This document shows, piece after piece, positions 16,627 through 25,372 of a stretch of DNA of 64,000 bases; position 1 is the stretch's first letter; each line of letters starts with the position of its first letter. This DNA comes from Moorella glycerini (GTDB taxonomy: Bacteria; Bacillota; DSM-521; Neomoorellales; Neomoorellaceae), in contig NZ_CP046244.1 in the NCBI RefSeq assembly GCF_009735625.1, forward strand, positions 496,001-560,000. Reading direction: 5' to 3'. The notes under the pieces were generated by a model, which was given only the letters and a program-made list of their open reading frames with translations, ran no database searches and was not told the origin of the DNA. The position numbers and the translations under genes are program-made.

Positions 16627-17562
16627 TTATCTTTCCTCCCGGTCGTAAGGAATGGACAGGGCACCGGGGGCGCCGATGTGTTTCACCAGGGTCTGGCGGG
16701 TAGCAATGATCAGAACCACCAGGGTCAGGATATAGGGTAACATCTTTAAGAAAAAGGAAGGAATGGCGATTTTGGTGGCCGCCTGCAAGGTATAGGTCAG
16801 GGCATCCACGCCGCCAAAGAGATAGGAACCAAGGAGCGCTTTAACGGGGTCCCAGACGGCAAAGATCACCAGGGCTACGGCAATCCAGCCCCGGCCGGCC
16901 GTCATGTTCTCCAGCCAGCTGGGGGCATAGGCCAGGGAAAGGAAGGCGCCGCCGGCGCCGGCCAGCATACCGCCAATAATGACGTAGATATAGCGCAGGG
17001 CAAAGACATTGACCCCCAGGGCGTCGGCTGCCGCCGGGTTCTCCCCCACGGCCCGTAAATTCAGGCCCGGCCGGGTACGGTAAAAATAGTACCAGAGCAG
17101 CGGTACCAGGACATAGGTTAAATAAACCAGGGGGTCGTGGCGGAATAAGACCGGACCAATAAGGGGGATATTGGCCAGGAAGGGTATGGCCACGGGCTTG
17201 AAGCTTAAGGGCAGGGGAATACCAACATAGGGTTTGCCCAGGAAACCGCTTAAACCGGTGCCAAACATGGTCAGGGCCAGGCCGGTTACCACCTGGTTGG
17301 CCCGCAGGGTGATGGTCAAAAAGGCAAAGATAGCCGCCAGCAACCCGGCCGCCAGCAGGGCCACCAGGAAGCCCATCCAGGGGTTACCCGTGCGCACCGC
17401 TACCATGAAGCCGGTCACGGCTCCCACCAGCATCATGCCTTCCACCCCCAGGTTTAAAACCCCGGCCCGCTCGGCCAGGATTTCCCCCAGGGCGGCATAA
17501 AGGATAGGTGTGCCGGCAGTTATGGCTGCCGCCAGGGTGGCGATCCAGATCGAGTTTTCCAT
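16627..17562 (-). CDS. Nucleoside ABC transporter, permease 2
   Basis: A 311-residue membrane protein of the branched-chain-type (BPD_transp_2) permease family, with about eight hydrophobic segments and the motif LNLGVEGMMLVGA that marks BmpA-linked nucleoside permeases (NupQ/YufQ type). The start is ATG 17562: AGGAGGG lies 8 bases upstream, and the preceding gene stops one base earlier; a longer reading from 17586 is less likely. Together with the next two genes it forms a complete membrane complex for guanosine or similar nucleosides. Confidence 0.92.
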   Translation of the reverse strand: MENSIWIATLAAAITAGTPILYAALGEILAERAGVLNLGVEGMMLVGAVTGFMVAVRTGNPWMGFLVALLAAGLLAAIFAFLTITLRANQVVTGLALTMFGTGLSGFLGKPYVGIPLPLSFKPVAIPFLANIPLIGPVLFRHDPLVYLTYVLVPLLWYYFYRTRPGLNLRAVGENPAAADALGVNVFALRYIYVIIGGMLAGAGGAFLSLAYAPSWLENMTAGRGWIAVALVIFAVWDPVKALLGSYLFGGVDALTYTLQAATKIAIPSFFLKMLPYILTLVVLIIATRQTLVKHIGAPGALSIPYDREER

Positions 17563-17563
17563 A

Positions 17564-18664
17564 TTATTTTCCCTCCTTACGGCCAAAGTGCAGGCGGTAG
17601 CGGGTTAAGATCTCGCCACCCAGGACAAAGAAGAGGATGGCACCCTGGAGCATGGAGACCGTCGCCGCCGGCACGCCGGAAGTCTGGACGCTGTAACCCC
17701 CGACAATGAGGCCGCCAAAAAGGAAAGATACCAGGATAATGGTCGCCGGGTGGAGTTTGGCCAGCCAGGCAATAATAATGGCCGTGTAACCATACCCCGG
17801 GGAAATACCGTGCTGCAGGCGGTGGGTAATGCCTGCTACCTCGCTCATCCCCGCCAGTCCGGCCAGGGCGCCGCTCAAGAGCATCACCAGGATAATGTTG
17901 CGCTCAATTTTAATCCCCGCGTAGCGGGCGGCCCGGGGACTTTCACCAATAACCCTGATTTCGTATCCCCAGCGGGTATGCCAGAGAATAATGCTCAGCA
18001 CAATGGCAGCCAGCAGGGCAAAAATCAGGCCCAGGTGGACGCGGGTGCCGGCAATGGTCGGCAGGATTGCCGCCTTGCTGAAGGGTGCGGTCAGGGGGAA
18101 ATTAAATCCTTTGGGGTCCTTCCAGGGACCGTAAACCAGGTAATCCACCCAGAGGATGGCCACATAGTTTAACATTAAAGTGGTAATGACTTCGTTCACG
18201 CCCCACCTGGCTTTGGGCAAGGCCGGCAACACGGCCCAGAGGCCGCCCATAACGATACCGGCTATAAACATGGCCGGCAGCATGAGGTAGGCCGGCAGGT
18301 GGGGAAAGTAAAGGGCCACAAAACTGGCGCCAAAGGCACCCATGTAGAATTGTCCTTCCGCCCCTATATTCCACAAGAGCATGCGGAAGGCCACGGAAAC
18401 GCCCAGGCCCGCCAGCATCAAAGGGATGGCCTTGACGACGGTTTCCGACAGGCCGTACTTGGAGCCGATGACGCCATAAAGCATGCTCTGGTAGACCTTT
18501 AAGGGGTTAAATCCTGTCACTGCCAGGAAGATGGCTCCCACCCCCAGGGCCAGGATGACGGCAATGACAGGAACTATCACAGCCATGACCCGCGAGGGCT
18601 CGAGGCGTTTTTCCCAGGTGATCAGGGGTGCCGGGGCCGGCCCCGGTAAGGATGATCCAACCAT
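17564..18664 (-). CDS. Nucleoside ABC transporter, permease 1
   Basis: A 366-residue permease of the NupP/YufP type. It has a longer cytoplasmic N-terminus than its partner, then about ten hydrophobic segments; typical stretches are ETVVKAIPLMLAGLGVSVAFR, LWNIGAEGQFYMGAF and INEVIT-like GVNEVITTLMLNYVA. The ATG overlaps the last base of the ATPase stop codon. It pairs with the permease downstream and with the ATPase upstream. Confidence 0.92.
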   Translation of the reverse strand: MVGSSLPGPAPAPLITWEKRLEPSRVMAVIVPVIAVILALGVGAIFLAVTGFNPLKVYQSMLYGVIGSKYGLSETVVKAIPLMLAGLGVSVAFRMLLWNIGAEGQFYMGAFGASFVALYFPHLPAYLMLPAMFIAGIVMGGLWAVLPALPKARWGVNEVITTLMLNYVAILWVDYLVYGPWKDPKGFNFPLTAPFSKAAILPTIAGTRVHLGLIFALLAAIVLSIILWHTRWGYEIRVIGESPRAARYAGIKIERNIILVMLLSGALAGLAGMSEVAGITHRLQHGISPGYGYTAIIIAWLAKLHPATIILVSFLFGGLIVGGYSVQTSGVPAATVSMLQGAILFFVLGGEILTRYRLHFGRKEGK

Positions 18665-20181
18665 CAGGCACTAACCTCCATTCTTTTTGCTCCGGCCATC
18701 ATCAGGCCTAACTCCTCAACGCTGGCCTCTTCGGTAGCCACCAGGCCCATAATTTCGCCTTCATACATGACGGCAATGCGGTCGGCCAGGCGGAAAAGCT
18801 CTTCCAGGTCTTCGGAGATTAAGAGGATGGCCGTCCCGGCAGCCCGTTGCTCCAGGAGCAGCCGGTGCACTGTTTCGGTGGCGCCGACATCCAGGCCCCG
18901 GGCCGGGTAAACGGCTACCAGGAGGCGCGGCCGGGTGGAAATTTCCCGGGCCAGGAGCAACCGCTGCAGGTTGCCGCCGGACATCATCTTCACCGGGGCA
19001 TCCAGGCCGGCCATCTTGACCTGAAAGCGTTCCACCAGTTCCCTGGCCCACTGGCGCGCCGCCCGCCTGTTGAGGAGGGTTTTGCCCCAGCGGGGGTGGC
19101 GGTATTCCTTCAGGAGCAGGTTATCGACAGCCCCCAGGTTGGGTACCAGACCCATGCCCAGGCGATCCTCGGGTATATAACCCACCCCGGCGTTAATTAC
19201 CCGGCAGGGATCGCACTGGCCTAACTCCTGGCCGGCGACGGTAATAGTCCCACCCTGGCAGGGTCTTAAACCCGCAATAACCTCCGCCAGCTCGCGCTGG
19301 CCATTACCGGCCACCCCGGCTATACCAAGGATCTCGCCGGCATAAACTGCCAGGTTTATGCCCCTTAAGGCCGGCAGGCCTTTATCGTTTAAGGCCTTTA
19401 AATTCTTTATCTCCAGGACTTTATCGCCTTTCCGGGCCGCAGGTTTATTCACCTGCCATAAGATCTCCCGGCCGACCATCATCCGGGCCAGTTCCTTCTC
19501 GTTTGTTGCGCTTTTTCTGACGGTGGCTACGGTTTTACCGCCCCGTAAAATCGTAATGGTGTCGGCGGCATCCATAACTTCCTGCAGTTTATGGGTAATA
19601 AAGATTACGGCGCAGCCCCGGGCGGCCATCTTCTTCAACGTCTGGTACAGGTCCCGGGCTTCCTGGGGGGTCAAAACCGCCGTCGGCTCATCCAGGATCA
19701 ACACCCGGGCATGGCGGTACAAAAGCTTGATAATCTCCACCCGCTGCTGCTCGCCTACCGAAAGCTGCCAGATGCGGGCCTGGGGATCTACCTGGAGACC
19801 GTATTCTTTAGAAAGGGCGGCTATCTCCCCGGCCAGCTTGTTTAAGTTGAGTTTGAGGCCCCCCTTTAAGCCCAGGGCCACGTTTTCCGTCACCGTAAAG
19901 GGCGCCACCAGGCGGAAATGCTGGTGGACCATGCCGATGCCCGCCGCAATGGCATCCCGGGGTGAACGGAAATTCACCCTTTGCCCATCAATATAGATTT
20001 CCCCGCCATCGGGCCGGTACAGCCCGGTAAGGATACTCATGAGGGTGCTCTTACCGGCCCCGTTTTCTCCCAGCAGGGCATGAATTTCCCCCGCCCGGAC
20101 GGATAGATTAACCCCGTCGTTGGCCATCACGCCGGGGAACACCTTGGTTATTCCCCGCATCTCTACCAGGGGTACTACCAT
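18664..20181 (-). CDS. Nucleoside ABC transporter, duplicated ATP-binding protein
   Basis: 505 residues with two ABC domains in one chain, as in sugar and BMP-type nucleoside importers. Domain 1 has the Walker A GENGAGKST (about residue 37), the LSVGEQQRVEI signature and Walker B LILDEPTAVLT. Domain 2 has a degenerate Walker A (AGVAGNGQRELAE) and signature SGGNLQRLLLAREI, with a Walker B lacking the usual acidic pair (LLVAVYPARGLD), so only the first site is likely to hydrolyse ATP well. First gene of the importer operon, behind a SigH-type promoter and 180 bases after the BMP lipoprotein gene. Confidence 0.95.
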   Translation of the reverse strand: MVVPLVEMRGITKVFPGVMANDGVNLSVRAGEIHALLGENGAGKSTLMSILTGLYRPDGGEIYIDGQRVNFRSPRDAIAAGIGMVHQHFRLVAPFTVTENVALGLKGGLKLNLNKLAGEIAALSKEYGLQVDPQARIWQLSVGEQQRVEIIKLLYRHARVLILDEPTAVLTPQEARDLYQTLKKMAARGCAVIFITHKLQEVMDAADTITILRGGKTVATVRKSATNEKELARMMVGREILWQVNKPAARKGDKVLEIKNLKALNDKGLPALRGINLAVYAGEILGIAGVAGNGQRELAEVIAGLRPCQGGTITVAGQELGQCDPCRVINAGVGYIPEDRLGMGLVPNLGAVDNLLLKEYRHPRWGKTLLNRRAARQWARELVERFQVKMAGLDAPVKMMSGGNLQRLLLAREISTRPRLLVAVYPARGLDVGATETVHRLLLEQRAAGTAILLISEDLEELFRLADRIAVMYEGEIMGLVATEEASVEELGLMMAGAKRMEVSA

Positions 20182-20214
20182 AAAAAAATGCCTCCCTCAA
20201 AACCTTCTCGCTTA

Positions 20215-20244
20215 TAATTCGCTTTCTGAAGACCGAATTCCTGC
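20215..20244 (-). promoter_or_regulatory. SigH-type promoter of the nucleoside importer operon
   Basis: GCAGGAATT (20236-20244), 12 bases, AGCGAATTA (20215-20223) on the minus strand, 34 bases before the ATPase start. It gives the importer genes their own start site in addition to any read-through from the lipoprotein gene. Confidence 0.65.
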
Positions 20245-20313
20245 CCTAAAATATAATTTATAGTTAAATTTTTCCCTTATTAGTATTATACCACTTAACT
20301 CAACAGTTATGGT

Positions 20314-20341
20314 AAAGGCCGTGGAAATAAATTCCACGGCC
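20314..20341 (-). terminator. Terminator behind the BMP lipoprotein gene
   Basis: GGCCGTGGAA pairs with TTCCACGGCC (20317-20341), followed on the minus strand by TTTACC. The short T-run may allow some read-through into the importer genes. Confidence 0.75.
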
Positions 20342-20361
20342 TCCTGGCTTAACGCGCTCTT

Positions 20362-21507
20362 TTATTTCGGGATCTCGCCTTCTACACCCTCTACAAACCA
20401 GTTGAAACCGAGGACATCTTCGTGGCTCATTTTCTGGCCTTCCGGCACCCGTACTTTACCGCTCTGGTCCTTAATGGGACCCTGGAAGACGTTGAACTTG
20501 CCGTCAATAATCTCCTGCTTCTTCTTATTTACCAGGTCGCGGACCTCCTGGGGTACCTTGTCACTAAAGGGACCCAGGTCAACAATACCGTCTTTCATCG
20601 TACCGTAGTATTGTTCTGATTTCCAGGTGCCATTTTTGACCGCTTCCACTGTCTTTACATAGTATGGGCCCCAGTTCCAGACCGGCGAGGTCAGGTTGGC
20701 ATTAGGGGCGAACTGGCGCATATCTGAGTTATAGCCAATGCCGTATTTGCCGCGCTCCTGGGCCGCCTGCTGGGGACCCGGCGTATCCTGGTGCTGGGCG
20801 ATGACATCGGCGCCCGCATCTAAGAGGCTCAGGGCTGCCTGCTTTTCGGCCGCCGGGTCGTACCAGGTGTTGGTCCAGACTACTTTTACCTTGACGTTGG
20901 GATTAACCGCACGCGCCCCCAGGGTAAAGGCGTTGATGCCGCGGATCACTTCCGGGATGGGATGGGCGGCGACATAACCCAGGATATTGGACTTGGTCAT
21001 TTTGCCGGCCACCATGCCCGAGAGATAGCGGGGTTCTTCCATGGCCCCAAAGTAAGTGCCGACATTATTGGCCGTCTTATAACCCGAACAATGCAGGAAA
21101 ACTACATTAGGATATTTTTCCGCCACCTTAATGACGTAATCCATGTAGCCAAAACTGGTAGCGAAGATGACTTTATTACCCTTTTCCGCCAGTTCCGTCA
21201 GCACCCGCTCCACGTCGGCCCCTTCGGGGACGTTTTCCATATAAGTGGTAGCGTCCACCCAGGGCAACTTATCGGCTAAATACTTGCGGCCCTGGTCGTG
21301 GGTCCAGGTCCAGCCGGCGTCGCCCACCGGCCCCACATAGATAAAGGCTACTTTCATCTTCTCGTCTTTAGCCTGCCCACCGGCCGCCGGCTTTTCCCCG
21401 CCCTTACTTTCGCCGGCGGGTTTCTGGCCGCCGCAGCCGGCGGCAGCTACCGCAACCACCAGGGCCAGGAGCAGCACCAGTATGAAACGCCATCCTTTGC
21501 GCATCAT
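20362..21507 (-). CDS. BMP-family nucleoside-binding lipoprotein
   Basis: About 381 residues. A signal peptide with lipobox (hydrophobic stretch, then AVAAAGCGG) directs it to the outer membrane face, followed by a Gly/Lys/Pro-rich linker and the BMP domain (KVAFIYVGPVGDAGWTWTHDQGRKYL). It would feed purine nucleosides or bases to the ABC importer downstream. ATG 21507 or 21504 starts the signal peptide. The only strong Shine-Dalgarno sequence (GGAGGAGGT at about 21541-21549) is 30 bases away, with a hairpin in between. An upstream in-frame GTG at 21543 lies inside that sequence. A purine riboswitch and SigH-type promoter precede it. Confidence 0.92.
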   Translation of the reverse strand: MMRKGWRFILVLLLALVVAVAAAGCGGQKPAGESKGGEKPAAGGQAKDEKMKVAFIYVGPVGDAGWTWTHDQGRKYLADKLPWVDATTYMENVPEGADVERVLTELAEKGNKVIFATSFGYMDYVIKVAEKYPNVVFLHCSGYKTANNVGTYFGAMEEPRYLSGMVAGKMTKSNILGYVAAHPIPEVIRGINAFTLGARAVNPNVKVKVVWTNTWYDPAAEKQAALSLLDAGADVIAQHQDTPGPQQAAQERGKYGIGYNSDMRQFAPNANLTSPVWNWGPYYVKTVEAVKNGTWKSEQYYGTMKDGIVDLGPFSDKVPQEVRDLVNKKKQEIIDGKFNVFQGPIKDQSGKVRVPEGQKMSHEDVLGFNWFVEGVEGEIPK

Positions 21508-21511
21508 GTGT

Positions 21512-21536
21512 CCATAGCCTGTCCTGCAAGCTATGG
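21512..21536 (-). promoter_or_regulatory. Hairpin between Shine-Dalgarno site and start codon
   Basis: CCATAGC and GCTATGG form a perfect 7-bp stem. If folded, the distance from GGAGGAGGT to the ATG shrinks to roughly nine bases, a normal spacing. Such spacer hairpins are known from phage T4 genes; here the role is inferred. Confidence 0.45.
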
Positions 21537-21710
21537 AGTCCACCTCCTCCGGATATGAGATGTGGGTTTCCTCCGTTCAGCTGACAGTGGCACGTCACCA
21601 TTAGGGACTCCTGCGGCACCAATCACCCCCTTCCAATTTCATGTTCAAGGTGCAATTGCCACCTGCAAGCGTATCCTGTAAAAGTTTCCTAAAACATGCT
21701 GCCGTAAAAC

Positions 21711-21784
21711 AAACAAAAACCAGGTTACCGTTCAGCTGTAAAGGCAACAATGCCTTCGTAGCCAAGGTGATTCCGGTCACCTGG
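21711..21784 (-). terminator. Terminator that competes with the purine aptamer
   Basis: On the minus strand CCAGGT-G-ACCG (21774-21784) can pair with CGGT-A-ACCTGG (21720-21730), followed by TTTTTGTTTG (21711-21719). The 5' arm is part of J2/3 and P3 of the aptamer, so aptamer and terminator exclude each other and ligand should switch the gene on. Confidence 0.65.
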
Positions 21785-21821
21785 TAGATACTCCCGGACC
21801 CATTTCCGGGATTATACGAAG
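21754..21821 (-). ncRNA. Purine riboswitch aptamer with a variant core
   Basis: P1 is CTTCGTA/TACGAAG. J1/2 is TAAT, J2/3 is TATCTACC and the L2/L3 loops hold AATGGGT and ACCGGAAT for the loop-loop contact. The residue at position 74 is C (GGCTAC), the guanine type, and U51 is kept. Position 73, normally A, is G. It precedes the BMP lipoprotein gene. Confidence 0.85.
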
Positions 21822-21860
21822 ACTTCACGACAGAAGACTTCCACTTTGTTATTAATAAAT

Positions 21861-21889
21861 AAATTCGCCGTTATTTCTTAAAATCCTGC
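21861..21889 (-). promoter_or_regulatory. SigH-type promoter of the riboswitch-BMP unit
   Basis: GCAGGATTT (21881-21889), 11 bases, GGCGAATTT (21861-21869) on the minus strand, 40 bases before the aptamer. The remaining gap up to 22035 must hold the plus-strand promoter of the next gene; TATACT and TATAAA near 21922 are candidates without a clear -35 box. Confidence 0.65.
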
Positions 21890-22035
21890 TGGAGTTAAAT
21901 GACCGGATAAAATTTTATTAAATGTATACTGTATAAAATCATATTTTGTTAAAGGAAATTACATGGCCATGTCGAATATAAGCTAGAAATAAAGTCACAC
22001 TTAACTTTCTATCACCTGCCTGGGAGGGATTTATA

Positions 22036-23028
22036 GTGGCTAAATGGAACGTTTACGTAACCCGTCTGGTACCGCAACCGGCCCTGGATCTCCTGGCCGA
22101 ATACTGCGACCTGGAAATTAACCCTGAAGACCGGGTCTTAACCCGGGCGGAACTCCTGGAAAAGGTCAGGGGCCGGGACGGTATCCTCTGCTTGCTCACG
22201 GACATCCTGGATGACGAAGTCTTTACAGCGGCTAAAGGAGTTAAGATCTTTGCCAATGTGGCGGTGGGTTTTAACAATGTCGACCTGGAAGCAGCCACCC
22301 GCCACGGCATCATGATCAGCAACACCCCCGGTGTCCTCACCGAAGCTACCGCCGACATGGCCTGGGCCCTCCTCTTTACTGTCGCCCGGCGGGTAGTAGA
22401 GGGCGACAAGTTTACCCGCGCCGGCAAGTACAAGGGCTGGGGCCCCCTTTTGATGCTGGGCCAGGAAATCACCGGCAAAACCCTGGGAGTTATAGGCGCC
22501 GGCCGTATCGGCACTGCCTTTGCCCGGAAAGCTAAAGGGTTTGACATGAAGATCCTCTACCATGATGTCCAGCGGAGCGAGGCCTTTGAAGCAGCCACCG
22601 GCGGCACCTATGTGGACAAGGAGACCCTCCTCAAGGAAGCCGACTTTGTTTCCCTGCACGTCCCCTTAATGCCGTCGACGACGCACCTCATCAGTACGCC
22701 GGAACTCAAGTTGATGAAGAAGACGTCCATCCTCATTAACACTTCCCGCGGTCCGGTAGTGGATGAAAAGGCCCTGGTCAAAGCCCTGCAGGAAAAGGAA
22801 ATCTGGGGTGCGGGCCTGGATGTCTTTGAGAACGAACCGGAACTGGCCCCGGGCCTGGCCGAACTGGATAACGTCGTCCTCTGCCCCCACATTGCCAGCG
22901 CCACCTGGGAAACCCGGACCAACATGGCCCTCATGGCCGCCAACAACCTGCTGGCCGCCCTGCGGGGTGAACTGCCGCCCCAGTGCCTGAACCCGGAAGT
23001 CTATTACCGGCAGCACGGTAAAATGTAG
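22036..23028 (+). CDS. D-2-hydroxyacid dehydrogenase (glyoxylate/hydroxypyruvate reductase type)
   Basis: 330 residues of the D-isomer-specific dehydrogenase family. Visible are the NAD(P)-binding loop TLGVIGAGRIGTAFARKAKG (about residue 150), the substrate Arg in LINTSRGPVVDEKAL, and the catalytic His in VVLCPHIASATWETR. It would interconvert glyoxylate and glycolate or hydroxypyruvate and D-glycerate. GTG 22036 is the start, with GGGAGGG seven bases upstream. The aminotransferase 57 bases downstream is likely cotranscribed; together they could link serine or glycine with glycerate. The exact substrate is not certain. Confidence 0.9.
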   Translation: MAKWNVYVTRLVPQPALDLLAEYCDLEINPEDRVLTRAELLEKVRGRDGILCLLTDILDDEVFTAAKGVKIFANVAVGFNNVDLEAATRHGIMISNTPGVLTEATADMAWALLFTVARRVVEGDKFTRAGKYKGWGPLLMLGQEITGKTLGVIGAGRIGTAFARKAKGFDMKILYHDVQRSEAFEAATGGTYVDKETLLKEADFVSLHVPLMPSTTHLISTPELKLMKKTSILINTSRGPVVDEKALVKALQEKEIWGAGLDVFENEPELAPGLAELDNVVLCPHIASATWETRTNMALMAANNLLAALRGELPPQCLNPEVYYRQHGKM

Positions 23029-23085
23029 ATTTTCGACGAAAACAAAGCAGCCAAGCAAACATTTAGTTCCAGGGAGGATAAATTC

Positions 23086-24261
23086 ATGTTTGAAAACCTT
23101 TTAGCCGCTAAAATGGCCAACCTGGGTACGGAAACGGCCTTCATGGTCCTGGCCAAAGCTAAAGCCCTGGAAGCCCAGGGCAGGGAGATCATTCACCTGG
23201 AAATCGGTGAGCCCGACTTCGACACCCCCCGTAATATCATCGACGCCGGTATCAAAGCTTTAAATGCAGGTTACACCCACTATACCCCGGCGCCGGGCCT
23301 GCCGGAAGTCCGGGCGACCATCGCCGAGTATGCCACCCGGCAGAAAGGTATCCCTTATACTGCCGAGGAAGTAGTCATCACTCCTGGCGGCAAGCCCATT
23401 ATGTTCTTCACCATCCTGGCTTTGGTTAACCCCGGCGATGAGGTTATTTACCCCAACCCGGGCTTTCCCATCTACGAATCGGTCATTAACTTCGTTGGGG
23501 GCAAGGCCGTTCCCATCCCTCTCCGGGAAGAGAATGACTTCCGCCTGGATGTCGACGAGCTGGCAGCTTTAATTTCGCCCCGGACCAAACTCCTGATCAT
23601 CAATTCTCCCGCCAATCCCACCGGCGGTGTGCTGACGCCTGCAGACGTGGCCCGCATTGCCGACCTGGTCCGCGGCAAGAACATTTTCATCCTTTCCGAC
23701 GAAATCTACGACCGTATCGTCTATGATGGTGCCCAACCGGTTTCCATTGCCGCCCAGCCCGGTATGAAGGATTGGACCATTATTTTAGACGGTTTTTCCA
23801 AGACCTATGCCATGACGGGCTGGCGCCTGGGCTTCGGCCTCATGCACCGGGAACTGGCCGAACGGATTGCCCAGTTGATGGTGAACTCCAATTCCTGCAC
23901 CGCGGCCTTCACCCAGAAGGCCGGCCAGGAAGCCCTGACGGGTCCCCAGGATGCCGCCGCGGCCATGGTGGCTGAATTTAAAAGGCGGCGGGACATCATT
24001 GTTGACGGCCTTAATAGCATACCCGGCATTACCTGCAAGCGCCCTCTCGGTTCCTTTTATGTCTTCCCCAGCATCAAGGGCCTGGGCCGTTCCAGCCAGG
24101 AAATGGAGGCTATCCTCATGGAGAGGGCCGGCGTGGCGGCCTTAAGCGGTACAGCCTTTGGCAGGTTTGGCGAAGGCTACCTGCGCTTTTCCTATGCCAA
24201 CTCGGTGGAGAACATCGAAAAGGCCCTGGAAAAAATCGCCGCTGTTGTCAAAGAGCTATAG
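23086..24261 (+). CDS. Class I pyridoxal-phosphate aminotransferase
   Basis: 391 residues. The fold-type I pattern is clear: IHLEIGEPDFDTP near the N-terminus, NSPANPTGG, SDEIYDRIVYDG, and the cofactor lysine in DGFSKTYAMTGWRLGF; a C-terminal Arg in GYLRFSYANS binds the substrate carboxylate. Closest families are aspartate/alanine-type aminotransferases; substrate choice cannot be read from sequence. AGGGAGGAT precedes ATG 23086. It follows the hydroxyacid dehydrogenase, which suggests a serine or glyoxylate route. A strong terminator ends the unit. Confidence 0.92.
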   Translation: MFENLLAAKMANLGTETAFMVLAKAKALEAQGREIIHLEIGEPDFDTPRNIIDAGIKALNAGYTHYTPAPGLPEVRATIAEYATRQKGIPYTAEEVVITPGGKPIMFFTILALVNPGDEVIYPNPGFPIYESVINFVGGKAVPIPLREENDFRLDVDELAALISPRTKLLIINSPANPTGGVLTPADVARIADLVRGKNIFILSDEIYDRIVYDGAQPVSIAAQPGMKDWTIILDGFSKTYAMTGWRLGFGLMHRELAERIAQLMVNSNSCTAAFTQKAGQEALTGPQDAAAAMVAEFKRRRDIIVDGLNSIPGITCKRPLGSFYVFPSIKGLGRSSQEMEAILMERAGVAALSGTAFGRFGEGYLRFSYANSVENIEKALEKIAAVVKEL

Positions 24262-24277
24262 AAAATGCTCTAACCCG

Positions 24278-24306
24278 CCCCGGCCGAAGAACAGGCCGGG
24301 GTTTTT
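24278..24306 (+). terminator. Terminator of the dehydrogenase-aminotransferase unit
   Basis: CCCCGGCC (24278-24285) and GGCCGGGG (24294-24301) form the stem, followed by TTTTT. Confidence 0.9.
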
Positions 24307-24313
24307 GGGGCCT

Positions 24314-24355
24314 AAAAAAAAGTCTACCCGGGGGTGTGCTAACCCTCTTGTAGAC
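24314..24355 (-). terminator. Terminator of the ssnA-ygfM operon
   Basis: GTCTAC and GTAGAC (24322-24327, 24350-24355) plus an inner GGGTT/ACCCC pairing form the stem. The minus strand continues with eight T. It lies 48 bases past the stop of the FAD-subunit gene. Confidence 0.75.
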
Positions 24356-24402
24356 GTCTTCGCCTCTGGGAACTTTACCTTGTCGTCCTGTTCATTGTTT
24401 TA

Positions 24403-25290
24403 CTATTCGACATCCGTCTCTATTTTCCTGCCGGTGGCCCGGGAAAAAGCTGCGGTCAAAGCCCGGGTAACCAGGACAGCCGTCATCTCTTTACGATAGG
24501 CGCTGGACCCCCGCAGGAGACTGTCCCGGGGCCGGGCTGCTGCTTTCGCTGCCGCCGCGGCCCTGGCGATAGCGTCCGCGCCAGGCTTCTGGCCAATAAG
24601 GACCCTGGCCGCTTCCTCACACAGGAAGGGTTGCGGCGCCACCGGGGCGATACAGATGCGCGCCCGGGTGCACCTCCCCTCTACCACCTGGACCCGCACG
24701 GCAGCATTGAGCAGGGGCAGGGAAAGGGCCCGCCGGGGCGACAGGCGGGCAAAGGCCGACCCTTCACCTTCTCCCCACAGGTCAACGGTAAAGCGGGTTA
24801 ATATCTCGCGGCCGGCGTCTACCCTGGAGCGACCGACGCCTTCGTAAAGGTCTTCGACCGGTACCTGGCGTTCACCTTCCGGCCCCAGGATGGTGGCCAC
24901 TGCTCCCAGAGCCACCAGGGCTACGGCTGTGTCGGCTGCCGGCTGGGCGTTAACCACATTGCCCCCCAGGGTACCGGCATTGCGTACCTGGGGTGAACCG
25001 ACGGCGGCGGCCGCTGCTGCCAGGGCCGGCAGCTTTTCCCGGATGACTCCTGACGTTGAGACCTGGGTGTGGGTTACGGCCCCGCCCAGGATTATCTTAC
25101 CGTTTTCTTCCGCAATTATCTTTAGTCCGGGAATGCGGGTAATATCGACCAGGGTATGAATTTGCCGTTTTTCTTCTTTGAGGTCGATTACCAGGTCGGT
25201 ACCGCCGGCGATAAGGCGCGCCCCCGGGTGGGCGGCCAGCATGGCCAGGCACTCGGCCGGTGAGGTGGCAAAGAGGTATTGCCGGGGCAT
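24403..25290 (-). CDS. Molybdenum hydroxylase FAD subunit (YgfM type)
   Basis: 295 residues of the CO-dehydrogenase/xanthine-dehydrogenase medium-subunit family, which accepts electrons from the iron-sulfur subunit. FAD-binding motifs are ARLIAGGTDLVIDL (about residue 32) and GSPQVRNAGTLGGNVVNAQPAADT (about 100-123). ATG 25290 is chosen because AAGGAGGGATAAC lies before it; a longer frame to 25530 has only low-complexity Arg/Pro sequence. It follows ssnA as ygfM does in E. coli, so its natural partner may be the fused XdhD at 33501-36341. Last gene of a long operon that an IS now interrupts. Confidence 0.92.
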   Translation of the reverse strand: MPRQYLFATSPAECLAMLAAHPGARLIAGGTDLVIDLKEEKRQIHTLVDITRIPGLKIIAEENGKIILGGAVTHTQVSTSGVIREKLPALAAAAAAVGSPQVRNAGTLGGNVVNAQPAADTAVALVALGAVATILGPEGERQVPVEDLYEGVGRSRVDAGREILTRFTVDLWGEGEGSAFARLSPRRALSLPLLNAAVRVQVVEGRCTRARICIAPVAPQPFLCEEAARVLIGQKPGADAIARAAAAAKAAARPRDSLLRGSSAYRKEMTAVLVTRALTAAFSRATGRKIETDVE

Positions 25291-25372
25291 GTTATCCCTC
25301 CTTAAGGACGACAGATAGTTTGGGGTGGGGTATGTCCCGGAGCCGCGATTAGCGGAACGCCGGTGATCTTTT

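Noticed and set aside
21601-21828. 75-codon minus frame across the first purine riboswitch
   Set aside because: It covers the aptamer and terminator; the RNA structure explains the sequence better than a protein.
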